Assembly: GCA_964617375.1 (NCBI GenBank)
Contig: CAZTXQ010000008.1
Location: forward strand, 10,261 to 74,260
Length of the DNA stretch: 64,000 bases
Direction: 5' to 3'
Origin: Firm-13 sp964617375
GTDB lineage: Bacteria; Bacillota; Clostridia; Saccharofermentanales; Saccharofermentanaceae
Part shown: piece by piece, positions 1-10,242 of the stretch
Layout: every line of letters begins with the position of its first letter
Numbering within the stretch: the stretch's first letter is position 1
The notes under the pieces: model-generated
What the model was told of the DNA's origin: nothing
Databases searched by the model: none
Seen by the model: the letters and a program-made list of their open reading frames with translations, nothing else
Made by a program: the position numbers and the translations under genes

Positions 1-2
1 GT

Positions 3-3000
3 GATAAGTTTATCGCGTATTTTTTCTTTTGCCTCAGAAATATGTCGATTGATGAAACGGATGTTGTGAAATGGTTTTCGGAAGCGAATGACATGGATCA
101 GGATGCCTATCTGCGGCTGATTGCCGAAATGGTAAACAAGGAAAGACAGATTGAGGCTATGGCAGAGTCGCGGATCAGTTCACTGATCATAAGTCTCAAG
201 GAGATGTGGGAACTCAATTGGGAAGAGGCCTTCAAAAATGTCTCGAAAATAGAGGCGCTGCTGGAACTGGATCCTGACGGAATTTACGCATTGTCTGATG
301 CCAATACCCGCGGCCGATATCGCATTCGTGTGGAAAAACTGGCTGCAAAATACAAATTGCGGGAATCAGCAGTGGCAGAAAAAGCACTGCAGCTTGCCAG
401 AACGAAACATGTGGATCCCATGCTTACGCTGCCGAACCATGTCGGAACCTATTTGGTCGGAAATGGGTATTCTCTTCTCATTGACATACTGAAAAACAGA
501 CCTGTACGCCCTCTTACACCACATAATCACAAGCGGCTGCTGCGCGCCATTCTTTATCTGTCGGGGATATTTGCTGTCGCCGGCGGACTGCTCCTTTGGG
601 TAAGCGTTACAACCGGTATTTTGCACTCTCAATATCCGCTGATTTCAATCTTTCTTCTCATACAGCTGGGAATTCTCTCCGTAGGTGTTGCGATCCATCT
701 GATCAATACTGTTTTCACACGGCTGATCCATCCGCTGCCTCAGCTGGCAATGGATTTTTCGTTGGGAATCCCGGATGACTTCCGCACGTTCGTCGTCATG
801 CCGGTCATTATCGGAAGTGCCTCAAGTGCGAGGACGTATGCCGCGCGACTCGAGAAATATTACCTTGCCAACAAAGATTCAAACTTGTATTTTGCCATAC
901 TGGGTGACTTAAAGGATGCCGATGCGAAGGATCTTGATGAGGATAATACAATCCTGGAGGCAGCGGAGGCTGCAATCCGCGAACTCAATGGCAGATACCC
1001 CGGCGCTTTTGTGCGATTCTCTTTGATACTTCGCGAACGTCAATGGAACGGGAAAGAGAAATGCTGGATGTGCTGGGAGCGAAAAAGAGGGAAGCTCGAA
1101 GAACTCAATGCAATGCTGTCCGGAGAGGAAGATATTGAATTTGACGTTCGCGTCGGTTCGCCGGAGATGTTTTCAAGCCTGCGTTATGTCATAACACTCG
1201 ACGCGGACACTGATATGATTCGTGAGAGCGCGGCGAAACTCGTCGGAATTATGGCGCATCCGCTGAATTATCCTGTAATTGATGAGAAAAGCAGCCGGAT
1301 CACAAGCGGGTATGCGATCGTTCAATCTGAGATCTGCTCAAGAGTTACGGACACCAATGCCAGCTTTTTCACACGGCTTTTTACCGGCGAATCAGGAATC
1401 GACAGCTATTCTACCGTCGTATCGGACTTGTATCAGGATACGTTTGACGAAGGTATTTTTGTCGGAAAAGGTATATACGATTTTCGTGTCATGCATCGTC
1501 TTCTGCGCGGTATGATCGCAAAGAACACAGTGTTGTCTCACGATTTGCTTGAGAGCAGTCTGACTAGGTGCGCTTTCGCAAGCGGGATCCGAATGCTTGA
1601 TACGACACCGCCGAATGTGGCGGCTTTCGCCAAACGGGATCACCGGTGGATTCGCGGAGACTGGCAATTGCTTCCGTGGATTTTTAGCCGTTCGCGTATC
1701 AATCTCCTGTCGCGCTGGAAAATGATCGATAACCTGCGGCGGAGTCTGACACCGGTCGCCAGTGTTCTCTCCATATTGATTACGGTGTTCTTTTTCCCGC
1801 AGGATGCCTGGCTATGGATTCCTTTTGTACTCTTCTCCGATATCTGGCGCATTGTTGTCCGTATTGTAGGCCTCGTCTATCAGAAATTGTTGAATACATC
1901 TCTGCGCGTTGCATTTAAGATCCTTCTTGAACAATTCGTTACCATGATTACGCAGACTTCGTTTTTTATTATCCTGCTTCCCTTCAATGCTTTTCTGTCG
2001 CTGGACGCAATCACGCGTACGCTGTACCGCATATGGATCAGCCACCGAAACCTTCTGGAGTGGCAGACTTCGGAATCATCGGAGAAGAATCAGAAGGAAA
2101 CTCTCGGAAGCTATATGATACTCATGGTGCCTGCATACGCGGCGGCCATTTTGCTGATCACCGCAACCGTTATGCTGGGGAAACCGCCGATGGCAGTATT
2201 CCATTATCTTCTTGCTGCCGCGTGGCTCGCCGCGCCGGTTGTCTCCTATGGCGCCAGCAAACCTGCCGTCCTTAAGGCGAAACAGAAAATAGGAACGGAA
2301 GATGCCAGGGAACTGCGCGTTCTCGCACGCAAAACATGGCGATTTTTCGAGGATTTCGCCACGGAGGAAAACAACTGGCTCTGCCCGGATAATTATCAAC
2401 AGTATCCGGGACCCAGGCTCTCGGACAAGACATCTCCGACCAATATCGGTCTGCAGTTGATCAGTACTTTAAGCGCCTGTGATTTCGGGTTCATAAGCCT
2501 GCGCGAACTGATTGATCAATGTGAGAATGTCATGCGGACGCTGCAGAAATTGCCCAAGTGGAACGGGCATCTGTACAATTGGTACAATGTGAAAACACTG
2601 GAACTACTCATGCCGCATTATGTGTCAAGTGTTGACAGCGGCAACTTCCTCGCGTTTCTGATTACACTAAAGAACGGGCTGCAGGGTCTTGCCGAACAGC
2701 CGGTATTCCCGGACAGTATGCTTCTTGGAATAGGTGATACACTTGCGGCTGCAGGACTTGCTCCGGATTCGATGCCCGGATCGTTTGCTTCGCAGCAATC
2801 CCGCGATACATTGCTCGAGTTTCTGGCGGCGACATCGGAATCAACAAATACGGCGACGTACTGGCGTCACCGTATTGCGGCCCTTCATGACAGTCTTGCG
2901 GCGGATATGAAGGATCTTGAAGGACCTGACGGCTTGCATCCTGATCTGAGCATAAGGGAATTGTCGGATCAGGGTCAGCAGGGTGCGCGTATATGGATGG

Positions 3001-6000
3001 ACAGAATTCATGGTATATGTGTGCAAATAGATGAGATAGTTCAATTAACGAATTTCAAAGTGCTTTATGATGCAAAACACAGTCTTTTTCATATCGGATA
3101 TAATGTCGCAAATCAGACAGCCGATGCGGGATTCTATGACTTGCTCGCATCCGAAGCAAGAATTACCAGCTTTCTGGCAATCGCCAAAGGTGATGTCGCG
3201 CAGAAGAGCTGGTTTGCGCTTGGACGGCCGCTTACACTCGTTAAGGGCGTTCCGACCCTTGTTTCCTGGAGCGGCACCATGTTCGAATACTTAATGCCGA
3301 ATTTGATCATGAAAACACCTTTTGGAACGAAACTCGGACGAAGCTGTACGGCGGCGGTACAGCTTCAGATGAAGCACGGTAAAAAGCAGCAAATCCCCTG
3401 GGGAATATCCGAATCACAGTATTTCCTTTTTGATACAGATTCGAATTATCAGTATGCCCCGTTTGGTATGCAATATCTTCGTCTGCAGTCGAGTATGAAA
3501 CCAAGCAGGGTAGTAGCGCCCTACGCTACAGCCCTGGCACTCGGGACCAAGCGCGAGGAAGCTTTAAAGAATTTAGGCCGTCTTATGGAAATCGGCGCCG
3601 GAGGTGAATACGGATTGTATGAAGCGCTTGACTTTGGCCGGCCTGATTCGGTTAATATGAGGCCCTATTCGCTGGTTCAAAGCTTTATGGCCCATCACCA
3701 GGGGATGATTCTGGCGGCCATCAACAATTGCATGCATTCCAACATTCTTCAGAAGCGCTTCCACAATGACGCAATGGTCAAGTCAACAGCGGTTCTCCTG
3801 GAAGAAACGAGCACCGATATTCTTGTTTCTCTTGCACGGCGCGGCTACTCCATCAATCTCGAACTCGAGGACTTTGAAGAAGAGAAATTCGAGAACCGTT
3901 ACTGTAATACCGTGAATCCGCAAATCCCGGTCGCACACGTCCTGTCCAACAACCATTACCTGCTGATGCTGACTTCGGGCGGACAAGGCTTCAGCAGCTG
4001 CGACAATGTCATGATGAATACCTGGCGTCCGGAATGTACCGGTTCGTCTCACGGAAACTTCGTCTATATCCGTAATCTTCATACGGATCAGATATGGAGC
4101 AACACATATTATCCGACATTTGCACATCCGGATGAATACAAGGTTGTGTTTGCTCCCGAGAAGGTGGAATATCACCGTAAAGACGGACTGATCAACACGG
4201 ACACAGAGATTACTCTGTCGCCTATCGAGAATTTTGAGATCCGGAGAGTAACCATCACCAACCACAGTGACCGGAATACCGAGTTTGAGATGACAAGCTG
4301 CATGGAAGTTGTCAACGACTCTCATCTGGCGGAAGCCGTTCACCCGGCTTTTAACAAGATGTTTCTCGAATTGGAGTTTGTACCTGACCGTAATCTGTTA
4401 ATTGCAAGCCGGCGTAAGAGATCCGAAGAAGACAAATTCGGATTTGTTATGCACATGGTGACATCGGAATCCGATTTCTCCCGAACCGTAGAGTACGATA
4501 CGGATCGAAGATCTTTTATCGGCCGCGGAGGAACACAGACTATACCGCAGGCACTTAAAACGCGATTGCCTCTCCAGGGCCGTCCCGGATTTTCGCTTGA
4601 TCCCATGATGAGTCTTCGGGTATTCGTTCAAGTGCCGGCCAAAAAATCGGTATCTGTCTGTTACATTACCGGTTATTGTCCGAGCAGATCAGAGGTATTT
4701 CGACTTAGCAATGATTTGCGCAAAGACTTACGCAGTGAGGATATTTTCCGTTTGGCACTGACCAGCAGCAAATTGGAAATGAAGTACCTGAATATCAATT
4801 CCCAACAGTTGAACGCGATCCAGTCACTGGTCGGTCCGCTCTTCTATCCATCCCGCTTTTTCCGCGATCACAACGACATTATCAGCAGAAATGAAAAAGG
4901 ACAAAGCAGTCTATGGCGATTTGGTATATCCGGCGATTATCCTGTCATGCTTCTTCGCGTGAAAGACATGCGCGATATACTTGTTATCAAAGATGCGCTC
5001 CTCGCCTACGAATATCTTCGCCTTCAGACCGTAAATGTGGATCTGGTTATTATTGACGAGGAAGAGGAGGGCTACGGACAGCCGCTTTTCAACGCGATCA
5101 TGGAACTTACCGGAACACAAAAAATCTATAATAACTTCCGGCAGAAACAAAGCCTGTTCGTTCTTCGGCGTCCTTATATCACAAAGGAAGAATCCGATCT
5201 GCTTTCCACCGTAGCGCGCGTTGTCATTAAAAGACAGACCGGGATTTATATGCCGGTTCGCGAAAAGCCGATTGGGAAAGAGGATCACAGCTGTGAGAGT
5301 ATTCTGCTGTCTGCCGGTGATTCACTCTCTGAACCAAATGGGAACGCGAACTTTATCCCTCCGGTATCTCTGGAATTCTTTAACGGAATAGGAGGATTTG
5401 GCGCAGACGGACAGGAGTATGAGATGTGGCTCGGAACAGGCCGCAAGACACCGGCCCCGTGGATCAATGTCATTGCAAATGAGTCCTTTGGATTTCACGT
5501 GTCCGAGACAGGCGCCGGTTATACATGGGCCGGCAACAGCCGTGAGAACAAACTCACCGATTGGTCGAACGATCCGATTCTCGACACAGTCTCAGAGGCT
5601 GTATACATAAAGGATCTGGAGACGGGAGCTATTACCTCGCCGGCATCACTTCGTCCCGGAAGAGGACAGGTGTATCAGGTGCGTCACGGTTTCGGATACT
5701 CGGTTTTCGCACATGCCGAACTGGATCTGGAACAGACCATGACCCTTTTTGCCGCGGCGGAAGATCCCGTAAAGATCTGGCTGATCAGTATCAGGGATCA
5801 CAGCGGACATGACAGGGATCTTTCGGTGACACTCTATGTCGAATGGGTATTGGGCGCATTGAAAGAGCAGTGTGCGCCGTATGTCGTAACTCAATACAAT
5901 CCGAAGACACAGTTGTTCTCCGCGCGAAATGTATACGCGGAATATGAACAGCAGGATCCGGCCTTTATCTTCTCGAGTGAACCCATATCTTCGTTCACCG

Positions 6001-7793
6001 GTGATAAGAAAGGCTTTCTTGGTATTGGCCGCTCGATGAGTTATCCTTTAGGACTCGCTTCGCCGACACTCTCATGTGAAGTGGGAGCCTGCCTTGAACC
6101 TTGCGGAGCGATTCAGATGAAGATTCACCTTGCCGCGGGCGAGAGCAAGACGCTGATACTCGGACTGGGACAGACAAAGAACTTGTTTAAGGCAGAAGAT
6201 ATTGCCGATACGTTCAGGTCTGTCCGGAACGCGCAGCGTGAACTGGAACGGGTGCATGAGTACTGGAATACGACCCTTTCCCGTGTTCGTGTTAAAACAA
6301 CTGACAGGGCGACGGATATACTGATGAACGGATGGCTCATATACCAGGTCATCAGCTGCCGCCTGCGTGCGAGGTCAGCCTTTTACCAATGCGGAGGAGC
6401 CTTCGGATTCAGGGATCAGCTTCAGGATGTTCTGGCGCTTCTGGATGTAGATGAGAACTTTGCCGCGAATCAAATACGGCTTTGCAGTGCGCATCAGTTT
6501 CCCGAAGGCGACGTGCAGCATTGGTGGCATCCGATTACAGGCGCGGGGGTCAGAACCCGCATATCGGACGACATGCTGTGGCTTCCCTACGTCACTGCGT
6601 CTTATGTGGAACACTCGGGCAAATCCGATATCCTGAATGAAGAGTTTTCCTATCTCGAAGGCGATACCCTGAAACCCCTTCAGGCTGAGATCATGTTTAA
6701 GGCCCGGGTGTCGGAGAAGACGGATACGATCTACCGGCATTGCCTGAAAGCGTTCGATCGGGCAAGCGTGTTCGGCACGAACGGACTTCCATTGATGGGC
6801 GGAGGAGACTGGAACGACGGTATGAACCGGGTTGGCATTGAAGGACAAGGCGAGAGTGTCTGGCTTGGATGGTTCTACTATGCTGCCGTAAAAAAATTCC
6901 TGCCGATGTGTCTCTTAATGGATGACCGGGAAAGCTATGACCGGCTGAACGGACTCGCCGAGGCGGTTCTGTCGCAGATTGAAGCGAATGCATGGGATGG
7001 GAAATGGTATCTTCGAGGCTTTTTTGATAACGGAAGCGCCCTTGGATCACATTCAAGCGAAGAGTGTCAGATCGACTCGGTCAGCCAGTCATGGTCGGCT
7101 ATTTCCGGCGGAGGAGATCCGGCCCGCATTGCACAGGCATTGGACTCCGCGAAACACTATCTGGTTCATCAAGCGGACGGTGTCATACAATTGCTTACGC
7201 CTCCTTTTAATAAATCCATGCCGGATCCCGGCTATATTAAAGGTTACTTTCCCGGCATCCGCGAAAACGGCGGTCAATACACGCATGCCGCGATTTGGCT
7301 TGCCATGGCAAACGCCAAATCGGACAGGGGATGGGATGCACACGAACTTATGAATATGCTGAACCCGATTAAATCTACTTCAACCGTTAAGGATGTTGCC
7401 AGGTATGAGAAAGAACCGTATGTAATGAGTGCAGACATATATATGGGGGAGATGTTTACCGGCAAAGCGGGCTGGAGTTGGTATACCGGTTCGGCCGGAT
7501 GGATGTACCAGTGTCTGTTGAATTCGATGCTGGGCATAGCCATCAGGGACGGCAGGCTCTTTATAACTCCGGCAGTCCCCGCACTTTACCCTGCATGGGA
7601 AGTCGATTGCCATTACGGTGAGACGTTGTACCGGATTTATGTTAAGAACGATTCGGGGCAGGGAGTATCCATATCCTCGATCACCGTAGACGGAATAACA
7701 GAAAAGAGCGGCAGCACACTGCTACTCGATGACGGGAAAATACATGACGTACGCGTGATAATGTCGCCAGACAAAAACTCAAATACCATATAA
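3..7793 (+). CDS. Cyclic beta-1,2-glucan synthase (GT84-GH94), 5'-partial
   Basis: Giant membrane enzyme that polymerises glucose from UDP-glucose and cyclises it into beta-1,2-glucan. The frame is open to the left edge; the first Met is at 42, but the sequence there already matches the middle of the N-terminal domain of NdvB/ChvB proteins (about 2800 aa), so roughly 200 residues probably lie outside. Numbering from 42: membrane helices near 168-225 and 570-740; a GT84 glycosyltransferase domain near 240-560 with DADTDM and HRWIRGDWQL; a glycoamylase-type domain from about 760 (AHHQGM near 1216) thought to set chain length; two carbohydrate-binding segments; a C-terminal GH94 phosphorylase domain with GAFGFRDQ and GGGDWNDGMN near 2118 and 2253. 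It stands alone. A soluble GH94-only phosphorylase is excluded by the GT84 and membrane segments. Confidence 0.9.
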   Translation, partial: DKFIAYFFFCLRNMSIDETDVVKWFSEANDMDQDAYLRLIAEMVNKERQIEAMAESRISSLIISLKEMWELNWEEAFKNVSKIEALLELDPDGIYALSDANTRGRYRIRVEKLAAKYKLRESAVAEKALQLARTKHVDPMLTLPNHVGTYLVGNGYSLLIDILKNRPVRPLTPHNHKRLLRAILYLSGIFAVAGGLLLWVSVTTGILHSQYPLISIFLLIQLGILSVGVAIHLINTVFTRLIHPLPQLAMDFSLGIPDDFRTFVVMPVIIGSASSARTYAARLEKYYLANKDSNLYFAILGDLKDADAKDLDEDNTILEAAEAAIRELNGRYPGAFVRFSLILRERQWNGKEKCWMCWERKRGKLEELNAMLSGEEDIEFDVRVGSPEMFSSLRYVITLDADTDMIRESAAKLVGIMAHPLNYPVIDEKSSRITSGYAIVQSEICSRVTDTNASFFTRLFTGESGIDSYSTVVSDLYQDTFDEGIFVGKGIYDFRVMHRLLRGMIAKNTVLSHDLLESSLTRCAFASGIRMLDTTPPNVAAFAKRDHRWIRGDWQLLPWIFSRSRINLLSRWKMIDNLRRSLTPVASVLSILITVFFFPQDAWLWIPFVLFSDIWRIVVRIVGLVYQKLLNTSLRVAFKILLEQFVTMITQTSFFIILLPFNAFLSLDAITRTLYRIWISHRNLLEWQTSESSEKNQKETLGSYMILMVPAYAAAILLITATVMLGKPPMAVFHYLLAAAWLAAPVVSYGASKPAVLKAKQKIGTEDARELRVLARKTWRFFEDFATEENNWLCPDNYQQYPGPRLSDKTSPTNIGLQLISTLSACDFGFISLRELIDQCENVMRTLQKLPKWNGHLYNWYNVKTLELLMPHYVSSVDSGNFLAFLITLKNGLQGLAEQPVFPDSMLLGIGDTLAAAGLAPDSMPGSFASQQSRDTLLEFLAATSESTNTATYWRHRIAALHDSLAADMKDLEGPDGLHPDLSIRELSDQGQQGARIWMDRIHGICVQIDEIVQLTNFKVLYDAKHSLFHIGYNVANQTADAGFYDLLASEARITSFLAIAKGDVAQKSWFALGRPLTLVKGVPTLVSWSGTMFEYLMPNLIMKTPFGTKLGRSCTAAVQLQMKHGKKQQIPWGISESQYFLFDTDSNYQYAPFGMQYLRLQSSMKPSRVVAPYATALALGTKREEALKNLGRLMEIGAGGEYGLYEALDFGRPDSVNMRPYSLVQSFMAHHQGMILAAINNCMHSNILQKRFHNDAMVKSTAVLLEETSTDILVSLARRGYSINLELEDFEEEKFENRYCNTVNPQIPVAHVLSNNHYLLMLTSGGQGFSSCDNVMMNTWRPECTGSSHGNFVYIRNLHTDQIWSNTYYPTFAHPDEYKVVFAPEKVEYHRKDGLINTDTEITLSPIENFEIRRVTITNHSDRNTEFEMTSCMEVVNDSHLAEAVHPAFNKMFLELEFVPDRNLLIASRRKRSEEDKFGFVMHMVTSESDFSRTVEYDTDRRSFIGRGGTQTIPQALKTRLPLQGRPGFSLDPMMSLRVFVQVPAKKSVSVCYITGYCPSRSEVFRLSNDLRKDLRSEDIFRLALTSSKLEMKYLNINSQQLNAIQSLVGPLFYPSRFFRDHNDIISRNEKGQSSLWRFGISGDYPVMLLRVKDMRDILVIKDALLAYEYLRLQTVNVDLVIIDEEEEGYGQPLFNAIMELTGTQKIYNNFRQKQSLFVLRRPYITKEESDLLSTVARVVIKRQTGIYMPVREKPIGKEDHSCESILLSAGDSLSEPNGNANFIPPVSLEFFNGIGGFGADGQEYEMWLGTGRKTPAPWINVIANESFGFHVSETGAGYTWAGNSRENKLTDWSNDPILDTVSEAVYIKDLETGAITSPASLRPGRGQVYQVRHGFGYSVFAHAELDLEQTMTLFAAAEDPVKIWLISIRDHSGHDRDLSVTLYVEWVLGALKEQCAPYVVTQYNPKTQLFSARNVYAEYEQQDPAFIFSSEPISSFTGDKKGFLGIGRSMSYPLGLASPTLSCEVGACLEPCGAIQMKIHLAAGESKTLILGLGQTKNLFKAEDIADTFRSVRNAQRELERVHEYWNTTLSRVRVKTTDRATDILMNGWLIYQVISCRLRARSAFYQCGGAFGFRDQLQDVLALLDVDENFAANQIRLCSAHQFPEGDVQHWWHPITGAGVRTRISDDMLWLPYVTASYVEHSGKSDILNEEFSYLEGDTLKPLQAEIMFKARVSEKTDTIYRHCLKAFDRASVFGTNGLPLMGGGDWNDGMNRVGIEGQGESVWLGWFYYAAVKKFLPMCLLMDDRESYDRLNGLAEAVLSQIEANAWDGKWYLRGFFDNGSALGSHSSEECQIDSVSQSWSAISGGGDPARIAQALDSAKHYLVHQADGVIQLLTPPFNKSMPDPGYIKGYFPGIRENGGQYTHAAIWLAMANAKSDRGWDAHELMNMLNPIKSTSTVKDVARYEKEPYVMSADIYMGEMFTGKAGWSWYTGSAGWMYQCLLNSMLGIAIRDGRLFITPAVPALYPAWEVDCHYGETLYRIYVKNDSGQGVSISSITVDGITEKSGSTLLLDDGKIHDVRVIMSPDKNSNTI

Positions 7794-7865
7794 TATGCTA
7801 ATCATTGTGAATCTCGCGCATACAGGAATGCTACACTTCGTACAACAAAAATATAAAATAATAGT

Positions 7866-7894
7866 TTGACAAATACATAAAACAATAGTATAAT
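7866..7894 (+). promoter_or_regulatory. Strong sigma-A-type promoter
   Basis: TTGACA at 7866-7871 and TATAAT at 7889-7894 with an exact 17-bp spacer, in AT-rich sequence after the glucan synthase. It points toward the stress-gene cluster beginning at 8262, leaving an untranslated leader of about 360 nt. Confidence 0.75.
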
Positions 7895-8261
7895 ATATTT
7901 ATACCGTTATTGTTTGTTTGCGCTTTGTATTTACACTAGGCCGCAGGTAGGAAGAACGAGTTGTCCGTGTTTTGCATTCTGCATTTTGCTTTAATCAACG
8001 TTAAAGATATCTATATTGACTATTACTGGTTTTGCCGATTAGGAGGCAGATCGGTTCTTTCCAATGAACAATTCGGCGCTTTATCGTATAAATCAATCGG
8101 TAATTATTGTTGTTGCCTTCTTTGCTCCTGCAGAATTTACGCAGGATAGCCGGGATGGTGACGGCAGATAACAACATTCGTGACTTAAAAACATACAAGA
8201 AGTAGATGGACCTTCGCGGCAGGAATGCCGGAGGTGTGCTATTTATTGCGAGGTGAAGAGA
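7895..8261 (+). other. Long leader without recognised gene
   Basis: About 370 bp between a consensus promoter and the first coding start. A short open frame at 7961-8149 has no convincing ribosome site and matches nothing I recognise. No riboswitch class or terminator stands out. It may be a structured leader or hold a small RNA, but nothing in the sequence proves it. Confidence 0.3.
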
Positions 8262-8783
8262 ATGGAACAGGATAAATATACCAATTCGACGGATCAGGAC
8301 GAAAATCAATCCGGTAATCCCGACTCACAAAGCGAGAGCCGCACCACATGAACATCCACGGTTTACACGCTGCAGACGCCTCAAGAGCCGTCGGCCGTAG
8401 AAGGCACTCAGACAGAGACTCGAAGCGCTCAGTCGGAATCCCACCCGGCCAGACGTATCGTCGGCGTACTTTTTGGCGTGGTTGAAATTATTTTCGGATT
8501 GCGTCTATTACTGAAAATGTTTGGAGCAAATGCTGAAAATGCTGTGGTTAAGGTTCTATATGGTTTCACCGGCTTCTTTGTAAGAGTATTCGAAGGGATT
8601 TTCTCAAAGGTAATCATTAACGAAGACTCCGGTGCAGTCTTTGAGCCTGCAACCCTTATTATGATCGTCGTCATCGCAATTATTGCATTGGTGGTACTGA
8701 AACTGATGAAGACTCGTACGGGAAGCCGTGTAGTGAAAACGAATTATACAGGACCTGCGGGACAGAGCGGTCAACAAAAGTAA
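8262..8783 (+). pseudogene. YggT-like membrane protein with in-frame TGA
   Basis: An ATG at 8262 follows AGGTGAAGAG, a good ribosome site, and opens a polar N-terminal segment. Codon 30 is TGA (8349-8351), after which the same frame continues without a stop to 8783. The downstream part has Arg-Arg followed by two hydrophobic segments (RRIVGVLFGVVEIIFGLRLL and FEPATLIMIVVIAIIALVVL) and LLKMFGANAEN between them, as in Clostridia YggT-family proteins with a disordered N-terminus. A GTG at 8478 could restart translation but lacks a ribosome site and would cut off half of the first helix. Other genes here use TGA as a normal stop, so recoding is unlikely. A nonsense mutation or a base error is the simplest reading. 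First gene of the stress-type cluster. Confidence 0.6.
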
Positions 8784-8862
8784 TTTCTCCTGATTCTATT
8801 TGCGGATCAATCTTGTAAAGGAAGGAAATATTCTTCGTACAAGAAAGATTGAGGTACAGGTT

Positions 8863-9105
8863 ATGAAGTTTACAGCGAGCACGATTGTATCAAATTCTGA
8901 CATGATCAAGAACTACAAGAGCTGCCGGATGAAAGCAGACAGTTTCGGTAAAATCATCATTTTGAAGAACAATCAACCGGATGCCGTTCTGTTTTCAATA
9001 ACGGAATATGAAAGATTGTCGGGTCTGATTGAGTACGCAGAAGGAATCAGTGAGCAGGAGATCAACAGAGCAGTGGAGTTGCTGTCGAACGCAATTACAC
9101 ATTAA
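8863..9105 (+). CDS. Phd/YefM-like antitoxin, orphan
   Basis: An 80-residue protein; start chosen at the ATG after TTGAGGTACAGG. The N-terminal part has the Phd/YefM DNA-binding fold pattern: a short strand (MKFTASTIVSNSD), a polar helix, then FGKIIILKNNQPDAVLFSITEYERL, which matches the 'prevent-host-death' core where a repeated-use signal (here KNNQPDAVLFS) precedes a YERL-type helix. No RelE/Doc-type toxin follows; the next gene is YtxH-like, 19 bp on. Such solitary Phd-like proteins may act as plain repressors. Assignment rests on motif resemblance. Confidence 0.55.
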   Translation: MKFTASTIVSNSDMIKNYKSCRMKADSFGKIIILKNNQPDAVLFSITEYERLSGLIEYAEGISEQEINRAVELLSNAITH

Positions 9106-9124
9106 GAGAAAGAAGGACATTACA

Positions 9125-9529
9125 ATGATTATTCGTGAAATGTTTGAAATGATTGGCAAGGAAAAGAGAAGAAAACAAAGGATCCAGAACGCTAAGACAC
9201 TCGCCATCGGCATAAGTGCCGCGGCGGCGGCGGGACTCGCTGCAGGAATTCTTTTTGCTCCCAAATCCGGAAAAGAGACAAGAAATGATATAAAAGAGAA
9301 GACCAAAGAAGTGGTCGAGAACACGAAAGAAGCCGTCACCAAGAATGCCAAAGCAATGAAAGAGTCCGCTGCCGAGGCCGTTCAGGGCATCAGTAATGTT
9401 CTTAAAGATGCGCATGAAAAAAAGACCGCTGTCGATGAGGATCTGAAAGAAGGAGGTCGTGAAGCGGCGAAAGTGATTCACGAGACCTCTGAGAAGATTG
9501 CAGAAGACCTGAAACATTCCGATAAGTGA
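9125..9529 (+). CDS. YtxH-family stress protein
   Basis: A 134-residue protein; ATG at 9125 sits behind AAGAAGGACATTACA. After a basic start (KEKRRKQR) comes a single hydrophobic Ala/Gly-rich helix (IGISAAAAAGLAAGILFAP, about residues 28-46) followed by PKSGKETR, the hallmark of YtxH/gas-vesicle-like stress proteins. The rest is a long charged amphipathic helix rich in Lys, Glu and Ala, likely a coiled coil lying on the inner face of the membrane. Family members are induced by general stress in Bacillota; exact role unknown. It precedes a DUF948-like gene by 10 bp, suggesting one operon. Confidence 0.75.
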   Translation: MIIREMFEMIGKEKRRKQRIQNAKTLAIGISAAAAAGLAAGILFAPKSGKETRNDIKEKTKEVVENTKEAVTKNAKAMKESAAEAVQGISNVLKDAHEKKTAVDEDLKEGGREAAKVIHETSEKIAEDLKHSDK

Positions 9530-9539
9530 GGGATGAATT

Positions 9540-9995
9540 ATGATCATTCAATTTACAGTTCAGGATCTTCTGATGTTTCTGGGATTCACACTGCTTGCCG
9601 TAATCGGTATTCTTCTTATTCTCATTCTCTGGAAAGCAAATAAAGTGATGGGTACTTTTCGCGCACTCATAGATTCCAATCGGGATGGACTCCAGAAATC
9701 GATCGGGAGTTTGCCCGGAATCATTGAAAACGCGGATCATATCACTCAAAACATGAGAGTTACCACGGACCAGCTGAGCCTGTCCGGACCTGTGATTCTT
9801 AAGGATGCGGAATTCATATCCGGTGCAGCCAAAGAAGGCGTGAAAACGGCCAGTGAGGCTATTGTAAATGTAAGTACAGGTGTCAGTGATACGGTGGATG
9901 CGATCAGGCTGGATGTCTCAGGATTTGCAGACTACTTCCATATAGCCGCCGAGATTATTAAAATCATCATTCACGCCTTTTCTTCGAAGAAGTAA
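9540..9995 (+). CDS. DUF948-like membrane protein
   Basis: A 151-residue protein starting 10 bp after the YtxH gene, behind GTGAGGGATGAATT. One N-terminal membrane helix (about residues 10-32, LLMFLGFTLLAVIGILLILI) is followed by a long helical region with regular hydrophobic spacing (ADHITQNM, ISGAAKEGVKTASEAI). This layout matches DUF948/YtxH-partner proteins found in envelope stress operons. The C-terminus (IIKIIIHAFSSKK) is a second short hydrophobic helix with a basic end. No catalytic motif is visible. Family call is by architecture and neighbourhood. Confidence 0.55.
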   Translation: MIIQFTVQDLLMFLGFTLLAVIGILLILILWKANKVMGTFRALIDSNRDGLQKSIGSLPGIIENADHITQNMRVTTDQLSLSGPVILKDAEFISGAAKEGVKTASEAIVNVSTGVSDTVDAIRLDVSGFADYFHIAAEIIKIIIHAFSSKK

Positions 9996-10048
9996 TTACC
10001 AAGCACGTTTTAATGACCAAAGGTATATCTTGGAAAGGATGACAGCTT

Positions 10049-10198
10049 ATGTTATGGACGATTGCGATTATTTTACTGATTCTGTGGATTCTTGGTCTGG
10101 TTACATCCACAACATTCGGAGGCCTGGTCCATATTCTGATCGTGATTGCCGTTATTCTGGTAATTTTGCAGTTGGTAAGAGGCAGACGGGCAAAATGA
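10049..10198 (+). CDS. Lmo0937-family small membrane protein
   Basis: A 49-residue protein with start ATG at 10049 behind TTGGAAAGGATGACAGCTT. Two hydrophobic helices (starting MLWTIAIILLILWILGLV, and GLVHILIVIAVILVILQLV) flank TSTTFGG, and a basic tail RGRRAK follows. This is the pattern of the lmo0937 family, tiny hairpin membrane proteins that sit beside CsbD and YtxH genes. It lies between the DUF948-like gene and csbD. Function unknown; the neighbourhood suggests envelope stress. Confidence 0.75.
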   Translation: MLWTIAIILLILWILGLVTSTTFGGLVHILIVIAVILVILQLVRGRRAK

Positions 10199-10242
10199 TA
10201 CCGAAAGATACAAAGAAACAATGATCAAATGGAGGAAGCTAT

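Noticed and set aside
3783..4343. Reading frame on the minus strand of the glucan synthase
   Set aside because: Shadow of a strong coding frame; no ribosome site or family resemblance. The same applies to many other antisense frames across the window.
8349..8351. Alternative genetic code with TGA as sense codon
   Set aside because: TGA ends many other genes here and Trp is coded by TGG in them; only one gene shows an internal TGA.
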